64,000 nt of DNA from positions 92,983,018 to 93,047,017 of the forward strand of contig NC_084794.1 of assembly GCF_963169125.1 (NCBI RefSeq), given 5' to 3'. Of this stretch, positions 51,601-63,914 are shown one piece after another. The notes beneath the pieces are model-generated. The model ran no database searches. It was given only the letters and a program-made list of their open reading frames with translations, and had not been told where the DNA came from. The position numbers and the translations under genes are program-made. The DNA comes from Humulus lupulus. Lineage: Eukaryota; Streptophyta; Magnoliopsida; Rosales; Cannabaceae. The first letter of the stretch is position 1, and the number at the start of each line of letters is the position of its first letter.

Positions 51601-54060
51601 AAAATTTAATTTCCTATTTCTATTTGGTTAATAAAACTTAGATTTCAAGAATGACAAGAACAAAAGCAAAAATGAATAAAATTAAAAATTAACAAATAAC
51701 AAAAACAAATAATAAGATTTAATTCAATGGATGTAAAACTAGGATATTTAATTTCATCATCTATCCATTTTATTATTTCATCAATACAATTTCCATTATT
51801 ATATTTTCTTATTTTGATAGTGGATTTACAAAACAAATTTATATTAGTACTAGGATATATAAATCTCTCTAACATATATGCGAACTTTCTACATCTTTGT
51901 GATAAATTCTAAACATAAGACAAGCATTAAGAATAAAAATCCTAAAAGCTACACAAACCATATAATTACTCTTGTCCACTGTCGAAATTTGTGTCTATTA
52001 AACTATAGCATATTTAACAATCACTTCTGAGATTTTGAATTAAAACCATAAATAATACAAATAACGATGTTAAATTATTCACGTTCATTAAGCACATATT
52101 GAATAAATCACAATGAAGAAAAATAAATCATAAAAATTGCATTAACTCTTAATAAAGTATCAAGAGACTACACTAGAACCCTAAAAGAGAAACATTAGTT
52201 CATATTCATTATAAAAATATCCATAGAAATAATTAAAGAAAACATAAAACTAAGCAAAGAAAGAAAGAAAAACTAATTGTTGATTCGCTTCCGCTCTCCA
52301 CAATAGCCTCCAAATTGATTCTAAGTTTCCAAATCTAAATCTCCTCTAATTCACATCAAATAAAGTATTGATAATGCTAATTAGGTTTTAATAGTGAAAT
52401 TCCAAAAATTCCCTCTTAAAATTGCAAAAAGATTCATTTCTGGGCACCTGGTGCGGTTGTGCCACTAGCGCGGTCGCGCTGCTCGCATGATTTGGCCTGG
52501 ATCTCTGTGAGCACGGTCGCGCTACTCGCATGATTTGGCCTAGATCTCTAGGAGCACGATCGTGCTACACACCTTCTACGACCACACTACCTGCTTCAAA
52601 ACCTTAGTTTTCTCATAAATTTTGTCCTTTTGTCGACTTTTCATCACCTTTTCAACCACAACATGTACCGAGTCCTTCGAAACCTAAAAACACACCAAAA
52701 CAAGCGCAAAATAGAACTAAATAAACCTAATTGACTAAAACACACCCTAAAAGGACACACTAAAACGAGTCTAAAACTCGTTTATCCACACTCTAATGAG
52801 TTGAGATACCAAAGTGTGTATATAAAATCACTATTGACAAAGGAGATCATTCATCTTCCTTGTATTGTGAAATATATAGTTTGGAAGACTAGTCGTCAAG
52901 AAGTTTACTCCTACACTTTTTAGAGCCACACTTGGATATGTCCTTCAAGAAATAAAATTCTAATCTACACTCTATGTAAATTTTGATAGATCTACATACA
53001 TAAAAACAATTTTATTCTAGTTATGGTTGCTCGAGTGTGACCTTTCTCATATAAAGATATACAATTATTTTTATAAATATTTTTACTTGAGATGTCTATA
53101 TTCCACTGCACTCGCATAGATATAATAAAAAACCAACATAGATCTAGTTCCTCAACAATCCTAAATTGATAAATAAACCATAGCATCAAGAAGAAAAGTT
53201 CATGGTTTACCTTGCTTCCATAAGAGTCGAACCCTGGGATGAATCTCCTTGTCTTTGATCACTTAGAACCCTTATCACCATGAAAGGCATCATGAAAGCT
53301 TGATCTAAGAGAGAAGATACCATAAGGAGATGATTCAAAAAACTACCTTACTGCACTCAGTCTTTCTTCTTCTTTTGATTTCCTATATTCATTTGTCTCT
53401 TTTTCTCTCTTCCCCTCTTCTCAATTTCTCTCTCTTCTCTATGGTCAAAATCCAAGTGAGGAAAATAAAAGACTCTTTTTCTCTCCTTGGAGTGTATAGG
53501 CCGAATAGGAGAGGTGTTATTAAAAAAACCATTCTTCCTTCTTTCCCCAGTTCTATCTTTGACCAAGTATTAACTCCTTCCAGGCCTATTTGGTAAGTTT
53601 TTGTTTAAAAATATCCTAATTTCATAAATCATCACTATCTCTAAAATAAAATCTATTATTACTAAGAAAAATAAACATTAAAGTATAAATTCTAACTTCC
53701 CATTCTATATGCTATGGCCGAAATCAACTAATTATTTAATAAATTTCTTAGAGTTCAATTAGGTATCCCACCTTCCCTCTTTTCTTTTAATTAACTAATT
53801 AAAACTAAAGAAAATATCACGTATATTTTCTTACGTGTTGGTCGAAATTAACTAGGGACTAAGAAATAAAATGTCCATTTTATTCACTTATTATATTGAC
53901 AATAAACTCATAATTATTCTAGGATAATTTTAATGTCTTCTCTAATTTTATTTCCACCTAATAATAGGGAGAAATATATTTTTTTTTGAAAGTTTTATTC
54001 AAGCCTAAATTGTTTCTAAGTTTCATTGTCCATATCCAAAATTTCCAATAATAAAAAAGC
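51601..54060. other. AT-rich LTR debris
   Basis: No gene. 52470-52600 holds a 43-bp GC-rich tandem repeat. 52680-52790 (AAAACACACC, CTAAAACGAGTCTAAAACTCG) resembles gypsy LTR ends. 53340-53460 is a long CT-rich stretch like a retroelement leader. Confidence 0.45.
52471..52595. repeat. 43-bp GC-rich tandem repeat, about 2.8 copies
   Basis: CGGTCGCGCT at 52471, CGGTCGCGCT at 52514 and CGATCGTGCT at 52557, exactly 43 bp apart, each followed by CTCGCATGATTTGGCCT in the first two copies. Stands out against AT-rich surroundings. Confidence 0.92.
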
Positions 54061-54360
54061 GATGCCTCACAACATGGAGAATGAAACAACGATATCCACG
54101 AGCAAGTTGATGAATCAAAATTTAGTGAGGCTTTATAGTTTTGATGGATTAAACTTCACTAGACAACAGTACAAGTTGAAATTCCTCTTGATTGCATTAA
54201 GATCTTATACATTCTTGATCCATATTTTCCACCTTCACCGGAATCAATCTAGAGTGATATTGAAGGAGTGAAGGCTGCATGGAAGAGGAGAGAAAAGGAT
54301 GAACTCAAATGCTAGGGACTTATTCTCAATGCCCAGACTTTATTTTATAGGGTCCTCCCT
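54061..54360 (+). pseudogene. Copia gag fragment
   Basis: Reads MNQNLVRLYSFDGLNFTRQQ, which matches INQDLVRFDRFDGSNFTRWQ of the gag at 43755. After a frameshift near 54210 the line continues as EGVKAAWKRREKDELKC and GLILNA, like KRRKREEDNLLCRGHILNA. Only the Gag N-terminal third is present and no LTR is attached. Confidence 0.8.
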
Positions 54361-54689
54361 CAGTCTCGTTGTCCCCTCTTCCTCCTTTCCAAACTGTTCC
54401 ACTGGACTAGTTCAGAGGAGTTGTCATAAGAGTATCTTTGAAGGAGTAACGTCTCTCTCTCTCTTGACTCAATATCTAGTTGATTGAATCAAAACCTCTG
54501 CTGGTAGTATGAATTCAAATATGGGTTTGGGTTTGGGGCGAGCCCTTGTGAGACCCATTAACGAATAACGAAATATACACTTGGATTGATTTAAGCCAAG
54601 TTGACCCATTTGACTACACTCTTGGGCCTTTAAGTGTTTTAGAATGTAAGGCCTATTTTTACCGTAGAAATTAGATCCAGTAGCCACTT

Positions 54690-57600
54690 GTAAGTAAACA
54701 CTTTCTTTTTTACCTACAATTTTTAAGTTTTAGAATAATACCTACTATTTCAATCAATATACCTATTATACCCTTATAGTCATACGTTTTTAACTTCTCC
54801 TCTTCCTCTCCTCAAACTATCTCAGCTCAAAATTTTCAGACGGCTCCGAGTCTCCGAATTCTATACCACTCCGACCATCCTCTACCGTCGATGCATTCAT
54901 TTCAGACGGCTCCGACAAACTCAGGCCTGAATTCCAAACTTTCTTCCCTAACTTTCATCTTCTTCCTCCTCTAAATCAAACATGAATTCCCCCCCACCTT
55001 CTGCATTCCGACCCTAACATCCTTCAAGCTTCCCCACTTTCTGGCGCAGGCGATTCTTCAACAACCTCGCAAGGATTTCGGCGGTGCTCCACCATTCCAG
55101 TGCCTTCTTCGAACCACCTAGTTTATCTTGTGGTGAGGTATGTAAACTAAGTTTGTTTAATATATTGCACTCCATGTGTTTGATGAAAGTCCTCATTAAA
55201 CATCAAATGAATAATTTTCCTTGTTATTTAGTGTTTTCGTTGCTTGTGTTTTGTTTTGATGAAAGTACTCATTGATGTTCATTTTTTTTTCTTTAAATTT
55301 GTCTATTGGTCTTGTATTATGTATATACATATATGTGTATGGGAATGTATATGAGTAGTTTTACTCATTGTGTCTTTGATGAAAAGAAAAATACCAATAG
55401 ATAAATTGATGATTCTATCCCACTTGTCCAATATTCTCTCTAGATATGAATATGCAATGTAAGCTCCCTTATATATGGTTCATGTGGTTATCTCATGTGT
55501 TATTGATATCATGATGATTAATGAGTTTTACCTCTTTTATATTTCAATTTTATTGTTTTTAATGAGAGTTTTATAGAGTTGGGATGATTCATGTGCTATG
55601 TGTATATTTTGAATGTTTTTATATGGACTCTGTCTTTGATGGAATTTATCAAATCAACTTTGTGTTTGCAAAATGAGAAACAAAATAGGAAGCTTATTGA
55701 TCATGCTCATAATTTGGTGGTTAATCTCCACAACAAGATAGAGATTGCATATATATATTTTTTGTTCTTCTTCTTCTTTCTTATGTGTTGCTTTGCTTTA
55801 TCCATATGGAGAAATTTAGAGGGGTATAAGATAATAAAAAATCATAATCTCTTCGAAGATGGGACAAAGAATTTTTCCATGAACACTTGAGTTTTGATCA
55901 AACACAAAAATTGATGCAAGTAAAAAATTCTCATCATTTTGGATGTTTTGTTATTCCATTATTTTTTTTTGGATACACACTTTCTTTTGGACACTAAAAT
56001 TTGCTTTGGGGAATGTAGATGTTGATGGTTTGTTTCATATATATGGCTCATACTCTTTATAGTTAACAAACAATGGTTGGAATTGAAGGTGAATTTAAAG
56101 AGAAGAGTTGGTTTCTTCAGTTTAAATATTTTGAATCAGGGGTTTGTGTTCTTGATAGCAAGGTGGTTTTATTTTTTAAAACTTTTTTTGTTGAATTTTT
56201 CTTATGTCAAGAGATAAATTTGTATATGTCTGTCATTTCTTTATTAGAGATTTTAAGTGTTAGATTTAATTTTTAAGGAATTATGTTTTAAATTTTAAGC
56301 GTTATGCTTTGTGCTTTCAATTTATAGTGTAGTGATACGTGATTTAGATTTTAAGCCCAGTGGTTTAAATTTTAAGGCTTGTTGTTTAATTATTAAGAAG
56401 CTTTGGTTTAGATTTTAAATTTTAAGGCTTGATTGAAAATGCATAAGCATGAATTCCATCTTTATTTATTGTAGCATTGTAACTACTTCACCTTGTGCTT
56501 CGTACTTTGTAGATATATTAGTCCTCCTAGTTTTTCCTTGTTCATATATGGTGGTCATAGTAAGTTTCCAAGATGAGTTATATATTGTGAAGAACCTTTT
56601 AGAGTGATGAAAACAGAACCTTTTTAAATGTATTCCTTTTATGTTGTGGAATATGTGGGCATAAACTCTGCTGCAGCCAAGATTTTTGCCTTAGTTGCAG
56701 TTCCTTCTTTTCCATAGGCAATGTTGGCACGAATTGTGTCATTGAACAAAACTGGTTCTTGACTCACTACTTCCATTTGCTACCTCAACCACTTGAGTTT
56801 CAGCTTCTGAATTTCAATACCATCAAGTCTAATACACCCTGAACAAGGATCATAAAACCTTTGAAACAAAGATATTATACTAGATTTCCCACTCCCACTT
56901 TCTCCAACCAAAGCAACTCTCTGAAAAGATCAAACATATTATACAACCATGTAAGTTACTATCAATTAATTCTAAGTCTTTGACCATAAGTGTTATTTTT
57001 TTCTTACCTTTCCGGAATGAATGGTCAAACTGAGGTCTTCAAAAAGATGAACATCTGGTCTATGTATACTTGTTTCTTACTGTTCATTTGTTCAAGTAGT
57101 TTTATTATGCAAAATAAAGAATAATTGAATAGTTCAAATCATTGTATGTCCTTATATGAATTCTTGTGCATGTGGTTTAATTTTGATATTTTTCTATCAA
57201 CAAATTTTTATTATTGTTTATGTTTCAAGGCAGTTGTTTATATTAATATTAAAAAAAAATATTTATATTAATATTAAATGTGTTGTGCTTCTTCATGCTA
57301 TTGTTTCATGTCTCCTTAAACTTGTTTTTATGCCTCAATAGATTTGTTATTATTGTTTATTTTAGTTTATTTTCAATTGTGTTTGATATGATCTTTCCTT
57401 AGTTATGAATTTATTCATATACACTTGAATTTTTATTTTTCCTTACTTGATTACGATTTTAAATTATATTTTGTTATCATTTTCTTTTCTTTGTTTAGTT
57501 TATCTTGGAGGATTCAATATTTATGTTTTTACGTGCACTATAATGATTTTATGCATACAATGTGTTTGATGAAATTATTCAACTAATGTTCATAAGTTAA

Positions 57601-57960
57601 ACTAAAGATTTTATTAGTTCAACTAATCTGCTTTGATCATGGAAGTATTTCATGATTGAAGATGTTCCCTACCAGAAGTAATTATTTAGATTATGTGATT
57701 CAAAATGAAGAAAACTTACCGTGAGGGATGATGGTATTGTTGGGAGGCGCAGTGACGATTGTGGAGGCAGAGGAGTCCGATGTAGCTGGCGTTAGAAATT
57801 GATTTAAAGTGAAGAATTTTGTTTTACGCTAAACTCCTAAATAGTGTTTTTAAGGGTAGAATGAGGAATGTGACTAATAACCTGGGTAATATTGAACTAA
57901 ATAGAATTAGTAGCTAAGTTTGATTAACTATCCTACAAGTAGGTATTTTTCAAGTTATCT
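54690..57960. mobile_element. Possible gene-capturing (Pack-type) transposon
   Basis: The two ends look like diverged inverted copies: left has AAATACC-like and ACCTACTATTTCAATCAATA then ATACCCTTATAGTCA; the reverse complement of the right has ATACCTACTTG, TTAGTTCAATATTACCC and CTACCCTTAAAAACAC. Between them is a transporter fragment (56666-57075) and a C/T-rich segment (54790-55140) that looks like a leader and first exon with a donor (GGTGAG|GTATGT), product unknown. No transposase. The end match is weak and I see no target duplication, so this is a hypothesis. Confidence 0.3.
56666..57075 (-). pseudogene. ABC transporter B-family (MDR type) NBD fragment
   Basis: Two exon pieces on the minus strand. 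The first (57075-57008) gives RPDVHLFEDLSLTIHSGK and a GTAAG donor. The second (acceptor at 56921, 56920-56666) gives [20 protein letters not shown], containing the Walker A motif, then [18 protein letters not shown], a TAG stop at 56782-56780, and [20 protein letters not shown] with the Q-loop glutamine. This is the start of a nucleotide-binding domain of plant ABCB transporters. The signature motif, Walker B, the membrane domains and the rest of the gene are missing. It is a captured or decayed fragment without function. Confidence 0.88.
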
Positions 57961-58227
57961 TAAAAAAAATTGTTTATGAAATTTTGTAAGGACACTATTA
58001 CATGTAGAGATTCTATAAATAGATTTATGTAGGCAAGGCCTAGTTGAGTAAAGTTGAATGTCTAAACATTTTAAATGTTTGTTATCATTTCAATAAGGCA
58101 TAGTCTGAGGGGAAAAAAAGCGAGCATTCTCTAGAAAATCGTAAGGATGAATACCAATTATTAAAAGAAAAAAATTTACAAATCGAAATGAAGAGAAACA
58201 AATTGAATGTCTAGTAAAAAAACATAC
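57076..58227. other. AT-rich stretch downstream of EDRF1 exon
   Basis: No gene. The EDRF1 exon's natural downstream exon is not found here; only intron-like AT-rich sequence follows the donor at 58227. Confidence 0.5.
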
Positions 58228-59110
58228 CGGATTTGAGTGTAAAGGATTTGAAAGGCATGATAGAAGGTCTGATCTCTCCATCAGTATGGTCAGATACATG
58301 GTGGGATGAGATATTAGACCATAAAAGTCCATTGTCTTTTGCCAGTTCCTTTCTGCAAGAGACGCATACTGCTTGACCCGTACGAGAGTGTTGCCTTCTC
58401 CTTTACCAAAGTTACTTTTCTTGTGACCTATCTCTATAAACTTCAAACTACAATCCCTCTGGTAGCAGGCTAGCTGAAAATAAGCATACGCAACCTCTTG
58501 TTTGCGTAATTCACCTAGCGATTCATACACGGACAATGCCTCCCTAATGACATCATTAGCTGAAATCTCATGCTTTTGAACTTCTTTTCTTGTTCTTCTG
58601 CCATTAAGACTATTGAAACCCAAATATTCCTCTTCCGTGACTCCACTTCCATAAACTTCTGCAGTTACATCCTTCCTTGCCAAAAGCATGCCAAGCCTCA
58701 GATATGTATGAGAAAATTGTGTATATACCTCTGTTCGTAGGCTGCTTAAGATAGCCTCATCTTCTCCTTCCATGGTATTTAATTCAGACTTTGTTGCTCC
58801 ATAAAATATAAGTGATTCAATATATTCAAGTTTTGCAATCTTTAAAGCATGACTGTATGCATCATGAAAAATTCTATGTACCTCAAGATCATTGATTTTT
58901 GACACCATCACTTCAGCTAATCCTCTCCTACCATGACCTAAGTTACAGTTTATTACTATTATATTAGTGTGGTCAGAAACTTCTCTAAATGCTTTTATAG
59001 CATCTGCAAATGCGATTTCTTCTTTTTTCAGTTCTTTCCTTTCAAGTCTGTATCTCCCAAGTTCATTGCATACCCACCCTATCTTTTTAACAATCGGTTG
59101 CAGTTCTCCC
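58228..59110 (-). pseudogene. EDRF1: EDRF1-like gene, single exon, truncated both sides
   Basis: Open for about 294 codons from 59110 to a GTATG donor at 58227. Motifs: GWVCNELGRYRLERKEL, IAFADAIKAFREVSDHTNII, INCNLGHGRRGLAEVMVSKI, EVYTQFSHTYLRLGMLLARK, HEISANDVIREALSVYESLG, YFQLACYQRDCSLKF and ERNWQKTMDFYG...HPTMYLTIL. These match the helical-repeat C-terminal region of plant erythroid differentiation-related factor 1-like proteins, whose function is poorly known. Upstream the exon is cut by an LTR at 59111; the next exon downstream is absent. No stop or frameshift is seen, so the break is recent or the exon still belongs to a larger gene beyond the window. Confidence 0.8.
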
Positions 59111-59930
59111 TGTAACGCCCCGATTTCCCGAGACGTTACTTAGGGAGTCCATTTAAAAATAATAAACAATAAATACTTTAAGGCACTAAGATAAAATATT
59201 TATTTAAAATTTAAACAGACAATGAGATCTTATTATTTAAAAATAAAAATGTTGGACGCTAGGTTTAATAACAACAACATAAAGAAAATAACCATTCAAG
59301 TTTGAAAATTTACAAACATAACATTTATTTCTAAAAACATAAAATAACTGGAGCCCAGCCTCTAACATGTTCTGTCCATGCCTCGAGCCCGCACCACTCA
59401 CTGCTTTGCTTTGCCTTTACCTGCACACAGAGTACCCGTGAGCTAACGCCCAGTAAGAAGAGCTATGTAGGACATAACTCCCCAAACCAGAAAACATAAA
59501 CTTTCAACTAAACATAAATAAACATCACAAGCATAATAATCATCGTGTGATAATAAACACCATATCACACTAACATAATGTGTGTTACACTCACACACAT
59601 AAATACTAACAAGTCATGTTGATCAGACATGAAATGTAATCTGCCTTGCATGCGCTGTACTCACACTCGGCATTCCCACGGTGGCACCTAGTCTAGCTTG
59701 CGTTGTACTCACACTCGGCCGTTCCCTCGAGACATCGTTGCCCTGCCTGCGCTGTACTCACACTCGGCAGTTCCGTGGTGGCATCCTATTATCCTGAGTT
59801 ATACACACCCAAGATTTCCTGCAAGTGTTATACTCACACAAGCAGCTAAAATCTAGTAGCACGCCTACTCTATCCTCTAAGCATGTCTACGAATTGAAAT
59901 CCCTAGCACTATCCTCATGCTAGTCAACCT
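59111..59930 (-). mobile_element. Family L1 LTR, truncated by Tat insertion
   Basis: Starts TGTAACGCCCCG at 59111 next to the EDRF1 exon. Shares the inverted 'ctttacctgcacac ... acccgtgagcta' block with the other L1 LTRs, so it is minus-oriented. It is broken at 59931 by the Tat-like element; the rest would lie beyond 64000. A sub-repeat recurs at about 59650-59780: (G)C(T)TGTACTCACACTCGGC three times, 61-67 bp apart. Confidence 0.8.
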
Positions 59931-60726
59931 TGTTGATGCCGTTTTTCGTCAACAATGAAATAAGAGCACGAAAACAATAATTGGTTATGGCCAAGAAAAA
60001 TATGATAACACAAATGAGATTTTTTACGTGGTTCAGCAGTTAACTCTGCCTAGTCCACGAGTCTTTGTTATTAAAACTTAAGATGATTTCTGGAAATTCT
60101 TTAAGAACGAATTCTCCAGAGTTTCTCTCAAGATCACAAAATTTTGGTCCCTTTTTATGGTGCATGACCTCTCTATTTATAGAGGAAATTTCAGAATACT
60201 ATCCCACATATTTCAGGAAGTTATTCTGTATCTTTAAATAAATTTAATGGCATTTAAAGCCTGTAATCATATATACAAGGAAACGTCCCCTGAAGATCAG
60301 GGGGCGTATAACTGAATAATAAATATCCCTTTATTATAGGGGATTTACAACAATCAATGTAGACCGTGTCTCTCCAAAATGACTAACTCGGATATTCAGA
60401 GTTATCAATCCACATTGTCAATGCTGTTCCCACCTAGTTCTCTTACTGGCTTTCGAGCTATGACATTTCCCGGAGGTCATACGGCTTCGAGCTCATACTT
60501 ATGTCAGGCTCGGAGACCTTGATCCGAGGCCATCTGAGAACAGACGTGTTTTGATGTCTGTCTTTCGAGCTTATAATGGTTTCGAGGCTACCATCTTCGA
60601 AGCTGCCTGCTGCTTGTAGGTCCGATGCTTAGGTTGCGGACACATGTTCCAGACATTATGAACCCATTCCTAACGAATCCAGCTTTCGAGATCACAATTC
60701 TTAAGGCTTGAAATCTGGGTGTAACA
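59931..60726 (-). repeat. 3' LTR of right Tat-like element
   Basis: 796 bp. TATAAATAG on the minus strand at 60173-60181. The upstream part (60440-60700) has at least six TTCGAG/CTTCGA words. Confidence 0.9.
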
Positions 60727-61732
60727 CTTTGCCCCCTCAAAAGTATTTGTTCGAATCCTCTGAGAAGGAAACTTTTGAATTACTTTCTTCGGGAATCGCA
60801 CCATCACACATTTGAGAATGGACATGTGTTAGTTGGGTATTGCTCATCCAAGGTACTCGAGTACCTTGGAAATCCGCCCACGATCGTTCGCCTGCCACCT
60901 TTTTGGTGCCACCATGTCATTAGTCCCTGACCGTCGGATTTTATAAGGATTCTGGCCAATGGCTCAGATTAATCCCTTTTTTACCACTTTTTACCATCTA
61001 TATATAAGGCCCTAGTCATCATCTTCCTCTTATTTTACACTCATCAGAAAAAAAAAGAAAAGAGGAAAAACCAGAAGCCATCTCAGAGGGCTTTTTGCTT
61101 GTGCATGTTCTCCCTGCCAAAGAAACAAAGGACCGCCAGTTTGTTCGAGACCGTAAGGTTAAACTTGCAGCCTCTCCTTCAATCAACGATTTCTCTGCAA
61201 TTGCCATCATTGTGTAAGTATCTAATGATCTTTTCGTTTTCCTTTATGCCGGTTTCTGTCTGTGTTGTTTTTTTATTTCTAGGAACGCACTAGTTTATTT
61301 TCTTAGTTTGACACGCTAGGAAGCTTTTGACCGATAGGCTTTCACGTTTAAGTCTCCATGCTAGGTTTAAGTCACTGGTTCCAAATCCAGTTTTGATGTA
61401 GAACAAGGTCTCTTTTTTCTGGGTTTTCAAAATTTAAAAGACATATCTTGCACACCAAGATATCGGGTACAAAATCTTGGTTTTAAAGAACGAACGATAC
61501 CCAAGATTACCATTTCTGAATAACCGTCACCCTTTTTCCCTGATATTTCAGGATTTTCAAAAAAATTATCCACTCCCCTCCTTTTTCTCGTAGAATACAC
61601 GTTCTGATTTTCAATCGGGTTTTTAGTATCGAGCTCGTTTCGTACCCGAGCATTCTCCGAGCTTGTCTTGTCAAGCTCGCAATTCTTGAATCCTTGCATG
61701 CATGGCCCTCACCATTTTTTCTTTCTCGCTAG

Positions 61733-63914
61733 ATGTCACAGAATCTGGAAAGACGGTGGGGGTCGTTGCTGGCAATTCCTTACTCGCCAAAATCCCCGAG
61801 CCCAGAGTCGTTGTTTGCTCGGAATCAACGTCTGATTCGTGAATACGATCTCGCGCGCGAACAGGAGGAAACCCGAGCTCACTATCGCCGCCAAATCGTT
61901 GAGGTCATAGAAAAGAAGAGGAGAACCCTTCGAGAGGCCCTTTATCCGGAATCTGATTCAGGACCCAGGCCGATCCCCCTCGACCCTAAGTTAAAAGTGA
62001 CCATTGCGTACAGTCCGGGAGAGCTCCAATTTTTACTGATGGGGGAGCCTTCTACCTCGCATCCGAGGAGGGATTTCTTCGAGGCCGAGCACTACTGGAG
62101 CTCGGTTACTTCACTAGGCCAGATAACTGATATCCTGGCCTTCCACGGTCTCAGGCTATCAAGCACCCTAAGGTGTCGAGCCCCTACCTCCAGCGAGCGA
62201 AGCTGTCGTGCCCCAGGAGATGGAAATCCTGATAACAAGTTGAGGTACGCGGCTTGGAGCCAAGAGCATATGAAGGCAGGAGCGTTACTGCCTTTGAAGT
62301 CATTCTTCAAGGACTTCACAGACTTTATTGGTTTTGCTCCATTCTAGCTCAACACCAATTCTTACAGGGCTCTGTCTGCCCTGAGGTCGTTATACCACGA
62401 GTTGAAGTGGAAAGGACCTTCACCCAAGGAGATTCTGTATCTCTTCTATCTGAAAAGCAATCCCTCCTGAGCTCGGGGAGGAGACGAATTCTACTATCTT
62501 TCGAGCTACCCCAAAGAGAAAAAGGTGTTCGAGGACCTCCCTAACCATCCACCTGACTTTAAGAAGGCCTTCTTCTAGATAAATGGCCTGTCCCCATCTC
62601 GATATTACTCATTCAGACGGATTCGTAAGTATCCCAACCTTTTTTATCTCTGTGCTCGGACTTTGTCTGTAGGTTTGTACTTAGTTGAAATGTATCTTAT
62701 TTTCCAGCCAATTTTCACCGTCCTACTCTCGATGACGTGATGAAGGAGCATAGAGAGGCTCTGCTCCAACTCCCCTATGGCAGGAGGTCTCTCTCATATC
62801 TTTTGCATGAGAGTAAGCTCCGAGCTTGCGGGCTTTTGGGAGATGGCCAGTCCACCTCAAATTGGTCCAACAAAAAGTACGACCTCTAGGAGCTCGTGCC
62901 TTTGCCAACAGACATCCTCCCTCCAAGGAGAGAGGTGAGGCCCCCGCCTCCGGTTCACCGACGGAACCCGCAGTCGGGGAACGAGGCCAACAACGAAGCC
63001 TCGAGCTCGGGCTCGGATGATCAAGGTACAGTCATCCTAAGCTCGAAAATGTGGTCCCCCACCCTGTTAAAACACAAACCCGATAGGTTAGTATTATGCA
63101 AGGACGATAGGGACCATTTCTATATATGGACTTGGGTAGATGATCGGGTTCATAGGTTTGATAGTTGGCTCGGGAAGTATGACACTATGTACAGTCTGAA
63201 CGAGGTGTGGGATGGAATAGCCGTCCAATATGGGACCAATGACTATAGGGACCTTTCGAGGTTGACATCCACCTATAGGGAAGGTACTCCCCCCGCCTCT
63301 TCTGAAGATGGGGGAATCTCATGGTCTCCGAGCTCAAGCTCGGGGGAGAGTTCCAGTTAGGTCTTTCTCTACTTGGTTTTTTTTTATCTTCCAAGTTTGT
63401 TTTCATTATGTTTAACTCCGATTGGAACTGTGCAGGTGCTATGGATCCCGACCTTGACGCTGTGCTTTTCAGTGATGAGGGAACTGGAGCTCAAAAGAGT
63501 AAACGCCCGAGAGGCTCGCGGAGATCCGATCGGCCATCCAAAATCCCCAGGTGCACCGAGAAGACCCCAACGGCTCAAACTGCTGTGAGCACAGCTGAGG
63601 AGCCGAATGCCCAGGTCGATGCATCTGTTTCGACCGCGCCTGCCACGCTTCCTCCAGCCGCAACTCAGCTAATAATCGGGTGACCTCCGAAGAAACACTC
63701 AATTTCCAAGGTAACCCTGCCGTTGGCCCAACCTCATGTTGAAGAGTTCATGCTTGATGGTACTGCTGGAACCCAAGGAGCTGTACTCTGCTCGTATGTC
63801 CTTTCTCGAGTGGGTCAGAGTTTTTCAGGATTCAGGGCTGACCACTGGGATCTCGTGCATAAGGCCCCAGACTATAATACTCTTTATGATAAGAGTATTG
63901 AACTTACTGCCGCG
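61733..63914 (+). pseudogene. Antisense ORF of Tat-like element, right copy
   Basis: Best preserved of three copies. Exon 1 is 61733-62624 (ATG start MSQNLERRWGSLLAIPYSP), then an 83-bp GT-AG intron, exon 2 from 62708, and a third exon 63436-63914. Exon 1 covers DFFEAEHYWSSVTSLGQI, LPLKSFFKDFTDFIGFAPF and GDEFYYLSSYPKEKKVF. Exon 2 has LQLPYGRRSLSYLLHESKLR and LRACGLLGDG. The family is a plant-specific transposon-associated protein of unknown role, probably Transposase_28-like. Stops at 62346 (PF*L), 62487, 62577, 62887 and 63680 show decay; at several the left copy has a sense codon. It lies antisense to the element, so it must have its own promoter. Confidence 0.75.

Noticed and set aside
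54985..55140. First exon of a host gene at 54985
   Set aside because: A donor-like site is present, but no frame matches a family and no downstream exon could be joined.
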